Made by a program: the position numbers and the translations under genes
Notes under the pieces: model-generated
What the model was told of the DNA's origin: nothing
The model's database searches: none
The model's input: only the letters and a program-made list of their open reading frames with translations
Shown here: positions 1 through 8,343 of the stretch, one piece after another
How the letters are laid out: the number at the start of each line of letters is the position of its first letter
Numbering within the stretch: position 1 is the first letter of the stretch
Source: Cyanobacteria bacterium OH_CBB_238
GTDB taxonomy: Bacteria > Cyanobacteriota > Vampirovibrionia > Gastranaerophilales > Gastranaerophilaceae
Reading direction: 5' to 3'
Assembly (NCBI GenBank): GCA_023409995.1
Contig: JAEYQN010000073.1
Coordinates: 1-26,059 of the forward strand
DNA length: 26,059 nt

Positions 1-1661
1 CACCTGATTCATCAAAGGGAAGCAGATTAGTAATAGTAACACCAGAGGATAGTAGTGGAGATACAATCCAAAGATCATTAATAGACTTTTACCAAAAGAC
101 CTCTACCGGTATGACTAATATTGGCAGGATTGCTTTTGATAGAAATAGTACAACTACTGATTCTGTCGGCTCCACTGGGTTTGGCAGAAATACACTAAGT
201 AAATCAACAAGTGCTTGGAATAATACAGCTATAGGTGCAAACTCCATGCAAAAAACAACTATAGGTTGGGCTAATACAGCAATTGGAGCAAGGACTCTTT
301 CTGAAAATACTGAAGGAAATTGTAATGTTGCACTTGGTGAAGATGCATTAATGTCTAATACTACTGGATTTTGGAATATAGGAATAGGTGTTAACGCTCT
401 TCAAAGTTCTGAGTCCACAAGAAATAATATTGCTATTGGCACAAATGCATTGATACATTCCAAAGCAGATAGCAATATGGCAATAGGAACTCAATCAATG
501 TTTTCAAATACAACTGGTTCAAATAACTTGTCAATTGGAGATGCTGCTCTGTATTCTAATATCAGTGGTAATTATAATACTGCAGTAGGGCTGGACACCT
601 TATGGCACAATGAAAGTGGTAGTTTTAACGTTGCAATAGGAATGAATGCTTTAAATTCAAATACAACAGGATTGGCCAATACTGCAACCGGTAATGATGC
701 CTTATCTTCCAATACCTCTGCAAATTATAACACGGCAAGCGGCTATTCTGCTCTATCTTCAAACTCGACTGGACAAGGGAATACAGCCAGTGGCGCTTAT
801 GCTCTAAATGTTAATACCACTGGGGGAAATAACACCGCAAACGGTGCTTATGTGCTTGATCATAATACAACAGGAGGAAGCAATACTGCAATTGGGTTTC
901 AGGCGTTACGTTCCAATACCACGGGAGCAGCAAATACAGCGAGTGGTTATTCTGCCTTATATTATAACACTACTGGGACTTATAACTCCGCCTATGGAAA
1001 TGGTGCCTTATCTTCCAACACAATGGGAAATTATAACACATCGAGTGGAAATGGTGCTTTATCATCCAATACCACAGGGAATTATAACGTAGCACTTGGC
1101 TATTATGCGGGATCTTCTGAAAATGCTAGCAACAAACTTTATATTGAAGGTCAGGGGGCTACATATTCTGGAGCCAATGCTTTAATATATGGTGACTTTT
1201 CGGCACGAAGTATTAAAATTAATGGGTCTTTATCAGCAACAACGGTTACTCAGACTTCTGATAGAAGATTAAAAAATATAGGTAAAGAAAATAAAATAGG
1301 TTTAGAGAGAATTCTGCAATTAAAAGTAAAAGAGTATACTTTTAATAATAAGGATAATTCTCTTGACAAAAGAAAGCACATAGGGCTAATAGCTCAGGAA
1401 TTGCAAATGGTTATGCCCAATGCAGTGGTGGAGGGGCCAGGAAATGGCAAATACAAATCTCTTTTATATATTGATTCTAACGAGATATTGTTCACTTGTG
1501 TGAATGCAATCAAGCAACTCTACACAAAAATAGTTATTATTAATAACAGAATAGCAAATCTTGAGAAGGAGAATGCAGAATTAAAATCTAAAAATCAACA
1601 ACTAACTATTCAAGTTGAAGAAATAAATAAGAAAATAAGTTTTTTATCAAAAAAAATGTAA
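1..1661 (+). CDS. Repetitive fibre/adhesin-like protein with C-terminal S74-type intramolecular chaperone (5' partial)
   Basis: The reading frame is open from the left edge (first full codon at position 3), so the ATG at 111 is probably internal and the gene is truncated by the window. After about 60 visible residues come 18 tandem units of about 17 residues (nt 219-1133), consensus xNTAxGxxALxSNTTGx, like the heads of YadA/Hep_Hag-type trimeric adhesins and some tail fibres. The C-terminus has the Peptidase_S74 signature: SDRRLK at nt 1257-1274, with the Ser at 1257-1259 and Lys at 1272-1274 that form the cleavage dyad in this family, then GLIAQELQ and a terminal heptad-like coiled coil. Known members trimerise and release the chaperone by self-cleavage; that this one does is inference. 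It could be a surface adhesin or a prophage fibre; no other phage genes are visible. The stop lies 4 bp from the stop of the convergent helicase, with no terminator between them. Confidence 0.85.
   Translation, partial: PDSSKGSRLVIVTPEDSSGDTIQRSLIDFYQKTSTGMTNIGRIAFDRNSTTTDSVGSTGFGRNTLSKSTSAWNNTAIGANSMQKTTIGWANTAIGARTLSENTEGNCNVALGEDALMSNTTGFWNIGIGVNALQSSESTRNNIAIGTNALIHSKADSNMAIGTQSMFSNTTGSNNLSIGDAALYSNISGNYNTAVGLDTLWHNESGSFNVAIGMNALNSNTTGLANTATGNDALSSNTSANYNTASGYSALSSNSTGQGNTASGAYALNVNTTGGNNTANGAYVLDHNTTGGSNTAIGFQALRSNTTGAANTASGYSALYYNTTGTYNSAYGNGALSSNTMGNYNTSSGNGALSSNTTGNYNVALGYYAGSSENASNKLYIEGQGATYSGANALIYGDFSARSIKINGSLSATTVTQTSDRRLKNIGKENKIGLERILQLKVKEYTFNNKDNSLDKRKHIGLIAQELQMVMPNAVVEGPGNGKYKSLLYIDSNEILFTCVNAIKQLYTKIVIINNRIANLEKENAELKSKNQQLTIQVEEINKKISFLSKKM
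219..1133 (+). repeat. 18 tandem 51-bp coding repeats (17-residue head-like units)
   Basis: Seventeen units of 17 codons and one of 16 codons (starting NMAIGTQ) fill this interval exactly. The consensus keeps NTA, G, AL and NTTG. The later units are also close in DNA sequence: the two starting near nt 981 and 1032 share nearly all of a GGTGCYTTATCTTCCAA-like core. Such near-identical units are prone to copy-number change by slippage or recombination. A degenerate unit (STGFGRNTLSKSTSAW) precedes the array. Confidence 0.9.
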
Positions 1662-1665
1662 AAAC

Positions 1666-4600
1666 TTAGTCTATCGAGAATATGTCCTGTAAATCTTCGT
1701 AGGTTAATGTTTTACCGATATTTCTATCTACAGAAATGACAGAATCTATCAAGTTTCTTTTTCTTTGTTTAAGCTTTTGAATTTTTTCTTCAACAGTTCC
1801 TTTGGTTATTAATCTATATACAAACACTTTCTTTGTTTGCCCTATACGATAAGCCCTGTCTGTAGCTTGATCTTCAACTGCAGGGTTCCACCAAGGATCG
1901 TAATGAATTACATAATCTGCCCCAGTGAGATTTAAGCCTGTTCCTCCGGCTTTTAGGCTTACAAGGAATATTGGAATGGTCGAATCTGAATTAAATCTCT
2001 CAACAACTTCTTGTCTATTTTTAGTACTTCCAGTCAGATATTCATGTTTAATGCCTGATTTTACTAGCCATTCTTTTGTAATGTCTAGCATATCAACAAA
2101 TTGGCTGAATAAAAGAACTCTATGGCCTTCAGAAATAATTTCTTCAAGCATTTCTTTCAAGTGTTCGAACTTGCCAGATTGCTTTATGCCTTTTACATTC
2201 TCTTTATCATACAATCGAGGATGACAGCATATTTGTCTCAGTCTCAATAATGCAGAGAATATTGACATTCTACTCTTCTCTAAGCCGTTCTGTTCAATTG
2301 ATTTGAATAATTCTTCTTTTGTACTATCAAGTACTTCAAGATAAAAGTCTTTTTGTTCTGGCGTAAGTTCGCAATATGCAACGTTTTCAACTTTATCAGG
2401 CAAATCTTTTGCAACATCTCTTTTCATACGTCTTAAGATGAACGGATAAATTTGTGATTTTAATCGTTTTTCTACTATTTTGTCTTCCCGTTCGACTATA
2501 GGCGTTACGTATCTGTAGGTAAACTCTGATTGGGTAAACATGAATCCAGGCATTAAGAAGTCAAATACTGACCATAATTCTTCGAGTTTATTTTCTATTG
2601 GAGTTCCTGAAAGAGCCAACTTATGTCTGCAATTAAGCTTCTTTACGCTTTGTGCTGTTAAAGACTCCGCATTTTTAATATTTTGAGACTCATCCAATAT
2701 GACATATCTAAACTCATGTTTTTTTAATTTTTCAATATCTCTCCTGATAAGAGCGTAACTTGTTATAACAACATCATATTTTTTAATGTCTTTAAATAGC
2801 TCTTTTCGTTCGACTCCAGCTAGTTTTAAGCATTTTAAATTAGGGGCAAATTTCTGAATTTCTGACTCCCAGTTGAAGACAACCGAGGTTGGGCAAATAA
2901 CCAGATTTGGTGCTTGTTTATCTTTTTCTTTTGCTTTTTGAATTAATGCAAGAGATTGAAGTGTTTTTCCCAATCCCATATCATCTGCCAATATTCCATT
3001 AAGCCCATACTGATATAAGAACCACAACCAATTGAAACCTTTTGATTGGTATTCTCTAAATTCTGCATTGATTCCTTTTGGTAATGTAATATTGTCCATT
3101 GTTGAAAATGTAGAAATTTGTTTCCAGAACTTAGAAAATTTCCTGCTCATCTTTAACGTCATTCCAAGATTCTGCATTTCAGAAACAAGGCCCGCTCTAT
3201 ATGTTTTTACGATATATTTTTTATCTTCATTTCTAAATACATCAAAAGTATTGAATGACTTTGTTAATGAATAAATATCCATAGCGGGAACTTCTGCAAA
3301 GCCCTCATTCTTTATTCTAATGTATTTATTTCCTTCATTTATTAGAGAGTAGAGTTCGTCAAAAGGAACTGTATCTTCGCCAACTTTTCCATATAGTTCT
3401 ATTTCAAAACTATCAGTTGTATTTAATGCAAAATCAAGATCTGCACATAGTTCAAAACGATTTTGAGTGAGCTTGAAGAAAGACATATCATCTTTTTCTT
3501 CAAATCTCCAACCTTCTCCGGCTTGGTCTTTGTAATAGTTATAAAAATCTATAGCATTTTCCTTTTCCAAAGCAAGATTGTTTGTTTGCATTGGTGCAAA
3601 CTTACATCCTAAAAGCATTTGATAAGTTGATTCTTCGTGTTTTATATTTCTCCTTACCCAATATAATAAGTCTTCTTTTGGCTTTTTTATTGTCACATAA
3701 GGGCTTTTTGATGCCGTTTTAGAATAAGGAACTTTTGTTCCATCATAGTCAAATTCCAAAGAGGCTTTTAATGAGCCATCATAGTCCAATCCCATTGTAA
3801 CAATGTTCGTAGGAGGCTTTTGTTCAAGTGTCAATTTATCAATAACTTCAGCTACTTCGCAGTCCATAAGCTCTCTGAGCTTGGGAAGCTCTTCATAAAT
3901 AAATTTTGCGCCTTCGGCATCTTTTACATCAGTGAATGTTGATTTTACGAGATTTTGAGGAAGCGTAGAAACAGCTATATTAGTCGGAAATATTATGTTT
4001 TTGTATCGTCCCCATTTTAGTTGCCTTGAAAAATATCTTACTTCTTCAAATGGCAATAATTCATCTTTATCAGGACGGTTCCAGTATAGTGACAATAAAA
4101 CATTACCTACCATAGAGAAGTTTACTGATAATGTTAAACGCCATTCTTTATTTGAAAACTTTAGTGATTTTTTTGTTCTTCCATCTATGACTTCTTCGGC
4201 TTTAGACAGCAAGTGAAAGAAACTATCAAATTTGACTATAGGAATGTCATACCAACCAGCTTTTTTGTCTAATCTTGAACTTTTAAGTAACATTTGAAAT
4301 AGTGCAAGTTCAACTTTTTGTGAAGAGTTTAATTCAAATTTAGGATCTGCCTTTTGTGCTGCAATTACAAGTTTTAATATTGCTTCAATGTCTCTTATTA
4401 CTTTCCCACTATTTCTATCCATTACCAAAATAGAAAAAAAGTTTTGCCTTCGCTTTGGGTTGAAGTGGAATATATATCCCCCTTTAGGATCAATACAGGG
4501 CACTACTTCTTCGTCAGACAGATCAAGAGGAACTTTAAATCGTTTTTCAGCATATTTATCATAGAGTCTATCTTCAATGGCTTTAATTCCTACTGCAATA

Positions 4601-4842
4601 GCATGTTTGCACCATTTTTCTTCTAGTGGGCATGAGCATTTGGGTTCAATAGAGTCTTTTTTGAATGAAAGTTCAGTTTCATAAAATGATTTAAAATTAC
4701 CCTTCACTTTTGCTTTTAGGACATTTCTAACCATTGTTAAGTCTTGAACTTGAGCTTTTTGATGATATTCATATCCACGCCTCCAACTGCCAGGCTTAGA
4801 CTGCTCTTTTATATATTTAAAATTAAAATTACAGACACTCAT
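1666..4842 (-). CDS. SWIM zinc-finger SNF2-family helicase/ATPase
   Basis: A 1058-residue DNA-dependent ATPase of the SNF2/Swi2 (HepA/RapA-like) superfamily, expected to act on DNA or nucleoprotein in the cytoplasm. The N-terminus carries a SWIM motif with C69, C71, C78 and H80, a presumed zinc-binding and nucleic-acid-contacting module. A long poorly recognisable middle region (about 100-580) follows. The helicase core holds Walker A DDMGLGKT (620-627), a DESQ Walker B box (717-720), SGTPIEN (745-751) and the C-terminal arginine-finger motif DRAYRIGQ (995-1002), in normal order and complete. The architecture matches bacterial SWIM-SNF2 proteins. The ATG at 4842 follows a weak purine-rich AAAGAA. 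It is apparently monocistronic, with a likely promoter at 4954-4981 inside the gap after pilD. The substrate is unknown. Confidence 0.93.
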   Translation of the reverse strand: MSVCNFNFKYIKEQSKPGSWRRGYEYHQKAQVQDLTMVRNVLKAKVKGNFKSFYETELSFKKDSIEPKCSCPLEEKWCKHAIAVGIKAIEDRLYDKYAEKRFKVPLDLSDEEVVPCIDPKGGYIFHFNPKRRQNFFSILVMDRNSGKVIRDIEAILKLVIAAQKADPKFELNSSQKVELALFQMLLKSSRLDKKAGWYDIPIVKFDSFFHLLSKAEEVIDGRTKKSLKFSNKEWRLTLSVNFSMVGNVLLSLYWNRPDKDELLPFEEVRYFSRQLKWGRYKNIIFPTNIAVSTLPQNLVKSTFTDVKDAEGAKFIYEELPKLRELMDCEVAEVIDKLTLEQKPPTNIVTMGLDYDGSLKASLEFDYDGTKVPYSKTASKSPYVTIKKPKEDLLYWVRRNIKHEESTYQMLLGCKFAPMQTNNLALEKENAIDFYNYYKDQAGEGWRFEEKDDMSFFKLTQNRFELCADLDFALNTTDSFEIELYGKVGEDTVPFDELYSLINEGNKYIRIKNEGFAEVPAMDIYSLTKSFNTFDVFRNEDKKYIVKTYRAGLVSEMQNLGMTLKMSRKFSKFWKQISTFSTMDNITLPKGINAEFREYQSKGFNWLWFLYQYGLNGILADDMGLGKTLQSLALIQKAKEKDKQAPNLVICPTSVVFNWESEIQKFAPNLKCLKLAGVERKELFKDIKKYDVVITSYALIRRDIEKLKKHEFRYVILDESQNIKNAESLTAQSVKKLNCRHKLALSGTPIENKLEELWSVFDFLMPGFMFTQSEFTYRYVTPIVEREDKIVEKRLKSQIYPFILRRMKRDVAKDLPDKVENVAYCELTPEQKDFYLEVLDSTKEELFKSIEQNGLEKSRMSIFSALLRLRQICCHPRLYDKENVKGIKQSGKFEHLKEMLEEIISEGHRVLLFSQFVDMLDITKEWLVKSGIKHEYLTGSTKNRQEVVERFNSDSTIPIFLVSLKAGGTGLNLTGADYVIHYDPWWNPAVEDQATDRAYRIGQTKKVFVYRLITKGTVEEKIQKLKQRKRNLIDSVISVDRNIGKTLTYEDLQDIFSID

Positions 4843-4953
4843 AAGTTCTTTCGTAATAAAATACTGTATTCAACACCTCTAAGAACACATAAATCCTTCT
4901 TAAAGCTCAACGCTGAGCAGTGTAAAACTATAATTAACTGCTATCCTGCTATT

Positions 4954-4981
4954 ATTATACATAAAACTTTTAAAATAACAA
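4954..4981 (-). promoter_or_regulatory. Probable sigma-70-type promoter of the SNF2 helicase gene
   Basis: On the minus strand, TTGTTA (4981-4976) and TATAAT (4959-4954) are separated by 16 bp, about 110 nt before the helicase ATG. A small inverted repeat GCTCA-acgc-TGAGC lies in the leader at 4905-4918. The -10 match is perfect and the -35 is 4 of 6. Confidence 0.5.
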
Positions 4982-4995
4982 CACCCCAATATTCT

Positions 4996-5940
4996 TTAAA
5001 ACACCTTGGATAGGAATACTATTATTTCTTTTCCAAAAAATATTAGCAATATATTTGTTATTAAAAGACTAGGGCCGAAAGGTAGATGTGTTAACTCTTC
5101 TTGAACTTTTGAAATCTTGAGCAGCTTTACGCAGGAATATATACCTAAAATAATTATAGATATTATAAAAATAGTAGTTATTAATGTATTGAGTTCAAGC
5201 TTATAATCTAGTGATTTGTAGGTTGCAGTTGTTATTAAAAATAGTGTTAGTATAATTGCAAATTTTTCTTCTTTATTTTCCCACATCTTTTTTATGAAGA
5301 AAGGTAGTATAATAATTGCTTGTGCTAAAATACTTAATGCAAGAATTATTATAAATGTTTTGATGCCTGCCATAGCCCCAATACCTGCTGCTATATAAGT
5401 ATCACCTTCTCCAAATGCACGCTTTTTTACGACGAGATAGCCAAGCCTTGCCAGCCCCTCCATAATAATTGCTGCAGAAATCATTCCTATTAATGAATTG
5501 ACTATATTTCCCTGAACTAGATTATAAAGTACGGCTACAACTATAAAGCTTATTGTATGGGCATCAAATACAACTTTCTCTTTAATATCTGTGGTAGAAA
5601 TGACTATACTTAAAGATGCTATTATTATTAAAAATAATGATGTGATGGAAAAGTGGAATTTGTAAAAAATTAGCATAAATAAAATAGCTGTGATAATTTC
5701 TACTACTGGATATTGGACGCTTATATTTTCTTTGCAAAATCTGCATTTTCCTCTCAGTATTAAATAGGATAATACTGGAATATTATCGTACCATTTTATT
5801 CTTTCATGACATTTGGGGCATTTAGATGGAGGAAGCACAATCGATTCTCCTGTAAATGCTCGCAGTATAACTACATTTAAAAAGCTGCCAATGCAAAGAG
5901 CTGCAAAGAATAGGAATATAAAAAGAATAAGACTTGTCAT
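4996..5940 (-). CDS. pilD: Prepilin leader peptidase / N-methyltransferase (A24 family)
   Basis: A 314-residue integral-membrane aspartic protease that cleaves and N-methylates type IV prepilin-like leader peptides. The N-terminal module has GSFLNVVILR and a four-cysteine zinc site CPKC...CRFC (C41, C44, C66, C69). The two catalytic aspartates sit in TTDIK (D118) and GEGD (D180). Several hydrophobic segments span residues 1-30 and 80-310. Length and motifs are those of a full PilD/ComC enzyme, including the methyltransferase region. Its ATG overlaps the stop of the upstream sigma-factor gene in an ATGA-type 4-bp overlap, so the two are probably translationally coupled. No pilin or pilus-assembly gene is visible nearby, so the substrates lie elsewhere. 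Confidence 0.93.
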   Translation of the reverse strand: MTSLILFIFLFFAALCIGSFLNVVILRAFTGESIVLPPSKCPKCHERIKWYDNIPVLSYLILRGKCRFCKENISVQYPVVEIITAILFMLIFYKFHFSITSLFLIIIASLSIVISTTDIKEKVVFDAHTISFIVVAVLYNLVQGNIVNSLIGMISAAIIMEGLARLGYLVVKKRAFGEGDTYIAAGIGAMAGIKTFIIILALSILAQAIIILPFFIKKMWENKEEKFAIILTLFLITTATYKSLDYKLELNTLITTIFIISIIILGIYSCVKLLKISKVQEELTHLPFGPSLLITNILLIFFGKEIIVFLSKVF

Positions 5941-6740
5941 TGTATAACCTTGTCTTTATGCTCTTTTCTTTCTGAAATAAGTTCAAATAAAAGATTAAGC
6001 GCTTTTCTTATTCTTCTTGAAACTTGCATTTGAGATATTCCAAGTTTTGAGGCTATCTGAGTTTGGCTTAAGTCATCAAAATAATTTAGTTTAATTACTT
6101 CTTGTAGTTTTTCATCTAAATTACCTAATGCGTCTGAAATTAATATTTTATCTTCATGAAATGATGAAAGGTTGTAGTAGTTATCATCTGCAATTTTGTC
6201 TCCTAGCGGTTGGCAGTCGTCATCCCCAATAGACACCATTTGATCCAATGATACTGTTTTTTTTCTTCTTTCAACATCAATAACTTCTTTTATCTTTTTT
6301 ACTGATGTGTCCAGTTCTGATGCTAGCTCAATTTCAGAAGGGATATTTCCTTCTGAATCTTTCATCTTTTCAATAAGTTGGTTCACTCGATATGCTAACT
6401 CATGAATCTCTCTAGGTGCTTTTATCATAGATGCTTTATCCCTCAGATAGTGCCTGATTTCACCTGTGATAAGGTATGTTGCATAAGTTTTGAAATTTTC
6501 GCTTACTTCAGGATTGTAAAATTTTATAGCTTTTATGAGACCTAAGCTCCCCACCTGTATTATGTCTTCTACGGGGTCAGTATTTCTTCTGGCTAGGCCT
6601 CTAGATATTTTTTTTACCAATGGCATTGATGCAATTGCTATGAGATTTTGCAATTGTTTTTTTTGTTTTTTGTCTTCGGTAGATTTATATGCAAGCAGCC
6701 ATTCTTTTATCTGCTGGAAATTTATTTCGTTATCTATCAA
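5937..6740 (-). CDS. Group 3 sigma-70-family RNA polymerase sigma factor (SigB/SigF/FliA-like)
   Basis: A 267-residue sigma factor with region 2 (DIIQVGSLGLIKAIKFY, about residues 58-74, then NFKTYATYLITGEIRHYLRD), region 3 (around 105-150) and region 4 ending in a helix-turn-helix (QTQIASKLGISQMQVSRRIRKAL). It lacks region 1.1 and is too long for an ECF factor, which fits group 3. The start is a TTG at 6740-6738, supported by AGAGAGG eight bases upstream. It overlaps the prepilin peptidase gene by 4 bp. In cyanobacteria, group 3 SigF controls type IV pilus genes, so this pairing suggests a pilus or surface regulon; that function is inference. No anti-sigma gene (RsbW/SpoIIAB-like) is adjacent. 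Confidence 0.9.
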   Translation of the reverse strand: MIDNEINFQQIKEWLLAYKSTEDKKQKKQLQNLIAIASMPLVKKISRGLARRNTDPVEDIIQVGSLGLIKAIKFYNPEVSENFKTYATYLITGEIRHYLRDKASMIKAPREIHELAYRVNQLIEKMKDSEGNIPSEIELASELDTSVKKIKEVIDVERRKKTVSLDQMVSIGDDDCQPLGDKIADDNYYNLSSFHEDKILISDALGNLDEKLQEVIKLNYFDDLSQTQIASKLGISQMQVSRRIRKALNLLFELISERKEHKDKVIQ

Positions 6741-6770
6741 GCGAAATACCTCTCTTGTCCTCTAGTGTTA

Positions 6771-6779
6771 ATTATAACA
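6771..6779 (-). promoter_or_regulatory. Extended -10 promoter for the sigma factor-pilD operon
   Basis: On the minus strand, TGT-TATAAT (6779-6771) forms an extended -10 element about 30 bp before the TTG start. The -35 is poor (TTTATG at 17 bp). The short leader contains the AGAGAGG ribosome site. Confidence 0.5.
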
Positions 6780-6816
6780 TAATGCTCTTAATTCATAAAT
6801 ACTTCTGACGGTTGGT

Positions 6817-7209
6817 TTATAAGCTAAAATTATGTGGAAGTAGTTGATTTATACAATATGATTTTGGTTCGGAATCCTCGTTCTCAATAATGATTTTTAT
6901 ATGTTGACCCTTTTCAAATTCATATATCCATTGCCTGCAAGCTCCGCAAGGCCAACATAATTTGGTATTAGGAGAGTATATGGCTATTTTTACTAACTCA
7001 CTTTTTTCTCCTGCTGCTATTGCGTTGGAAATAGCATTTCTTTCTGCACAGAGAGCTAAGCCATAGCTTGCGTTTTCGACATTGCAGCCTAAATAATATT
7101 TTCCGCTCTTATATAATGCACAAGCCCCAACATTAAATTTAGAGTACGGGCAATATGCATTTTGTGCAGCTTCTCTTGCCAAATTTAATAATTCAGAATT
7201 TTTTATCAT
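6817..7209 (-). CDS. cdd: Cytidine deaminase
   Basis: A 130-residue zinc enzyme converting cytidine and deoxycytidine to uridine and deoxyuridine in pyrimidine salvage. The catalytic site is intact: CAERNA holds the zinc ligand C54 and proton-shuttle E56, and PCGACRQ supplies C88 and C91. FNVGACAL (25-32) and GCNVENASYG (41-50) are the substrate-binding signatures. The length is normal for the homotetrameric, all-cysteine (Bacillus-type) class. The ATG at 7209 follows AAGGGG at good spacing. It is probably monocistronic, as the next gene downstream (sigma factor) has its own promoter in the 76-bp gap. Confidence 0.95.
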   Translation of the reverse strand: MIKNSELLNLAREAAQNAYCPYSKFNVGACALYKSGKYYLGCNVENASYGLALCAERNAISNAIAAGEKSELVKIAIYSPNTKLCWPCGACRQWIYEFEKGQHIKIIIENEDSEPKSYCINQLLPHNFSL

Positions 7210-7404
7210 TATAAGCCCCTTTTTTACTCTAATAATTACATAGTCATTTAAGCAGAAGTATTTTTCATGATAGCATATTATTTCACTTTTGAAACTTCTA
7301 TATTCTGAAAAAGCCAGTTATTTTCATAAAATCCATTAGATAAAGGATAAAATAACCACCTCAATGAAAGATAATGTCTTTACAGTGTTATATTTGGGAT
7401 AGTT

Positions 7405-8250
7405 ATGAGATTTTTACATAAAGTAGCTTGTTTTGTTTTTATAGTTAGTGTTTTTGCGCCTAGGTTGGTGAATGCCCAAGAAACCATGGCAATATTGACG
7501 GACAATTTAAAACCAGTCTCTACAAATTATATAATCTATCCTGAAACATCAAATCTTGTAGCTCAGGATTTATCCAACCTAATTAACGTGAATAATAGAG
7601 TAAAGGCTCTACCTGTTTGTAATTCGATTGGAAATGCACAAAAAAAGGCTATAAGTAATGAAGTTATACAATTGGTTAAAGAGTATCAATATACTTACAA
7701 TGTAAATTATGAGATATTGAGAAGAATTTCAGAAAAATTAGGAACTCCTTATATTCTATTAATAAGCAGTGGGATGGATATTGAAACGGATTTTTTAAAA
7801 GAAACGATCTGGAGTAAGTTATCTATTTCCGGAGAAAGTTCTATTAATCCTCATTACAAATTGGTCACTCGTATAACGCTGATAGATCCGCACCAAGAAC
7901 TTATACTCTTAGAAAAAAGCTATATCAAAAGCATGCCAAGTTCAAATATGGATTTAGCTAATCCCAGATTTTCACCATCACTTGCCCAGCTCAGCAAGGT
8001 AAAACAATATTCTGAAACTTTAGCGAGAGAAATAACTCCTGGAATTGAGGCGGCTATAGTTCCTGGTTATGTTCCAGAGAAACAAACAAGGGTTGATAAA
8101 ATTATGTTCAGGTATGGCTATGTAAAGAATAAGTCACCTATAAAAGATAATACTGTGTTTTTTGGAGAAGAACCTATTCAACATAGTAAATTGGAAATAA
8201 AAACTAATCCAAAAGTAAAATTATATAACTACGTAGAAGAGGATTTGTAG
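7405..8250 (+). CDS. Secreted protein of unknown function
   Basis: A 281-residue protein with a clear Sec signal peptide: Arg/Lys at the N-terminus, hydrophobic VACFVFIVSVFAP, and a likely signal peptidase I site at VNA-QE (about residue 24). There is no lipobox cysteine at the expected position. The mature part is mixed alpha/beta with no recognised catalytic motif. The arrangement of an IYPETSNLVAQDLSNLI segment, LGTPYILLISSG, then RITLIDPHQELILLEKSY loosely recalls CsgG/TolB-N-like periplasmic folds, but I cannot support a family. The ATG follows a weak GGGATAG. It lies upstream of murA in the same direction, but murA has its own likely promoter. It may act in the envelope, from its export signal and neighbour. 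Confidence 0.8.
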   Translation: MRFLHKVACFVFIVSVFAPRLVNAQETMAILTDNLKPVSTNYIIYPETSNLVAQDLSNLINVNNRVKALPVCNSIGNAQKKAISNEVIQLVKEYQYTYNVNYEILRRISEKLGTPYILLISSGMDIETDFLKETIWSKLSISGESSINPHYKLVTRITLIDPHQELILLEKSYIKSMPSSNMDLANPRFSPSLAQLSKVKQYSETLAREITPGIEAAIVPGYVPEKQTRVDKIMFRYGYVKNKSPIKDNTVFFGEEPIQHSKLEIKTNPKVKLYNYVEEDL

Positions 8251-8268
8251 TTTACATTAGTTAACCTA

Positions 8269-8297
8269 TTTACCCAAATGTATGTTGGTTATATTAT
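8269..8297 (+). promoter_or_regulatory. Probable murA promoter
   Basis: TTTACC (8269-8274) and TATTAT (8292-8297) are separated by exactly 17 bp. The predicted transcript begins about 40 nt before the TTG start of murA. Confidence 0.5.
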
Positions 8298-8343
8298 TAT
8301 AGTAGATAGTATATTTATTCATTCATGATCTTTGGAGGCAATT

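Noticed and set aside
808..1092. A 94-codon open frame within the repeat region
   Set aside because: It is an alternate frame of the 51-bp repeats; a repeat length divisible by three keeps shadow frames open. Its product is itself a low-complexity repeat with no ribosome site.
219..1133. CRISPR array
   Set aside because: The repeats are contiguous, in frame and protein-coding, with no unique spacers.
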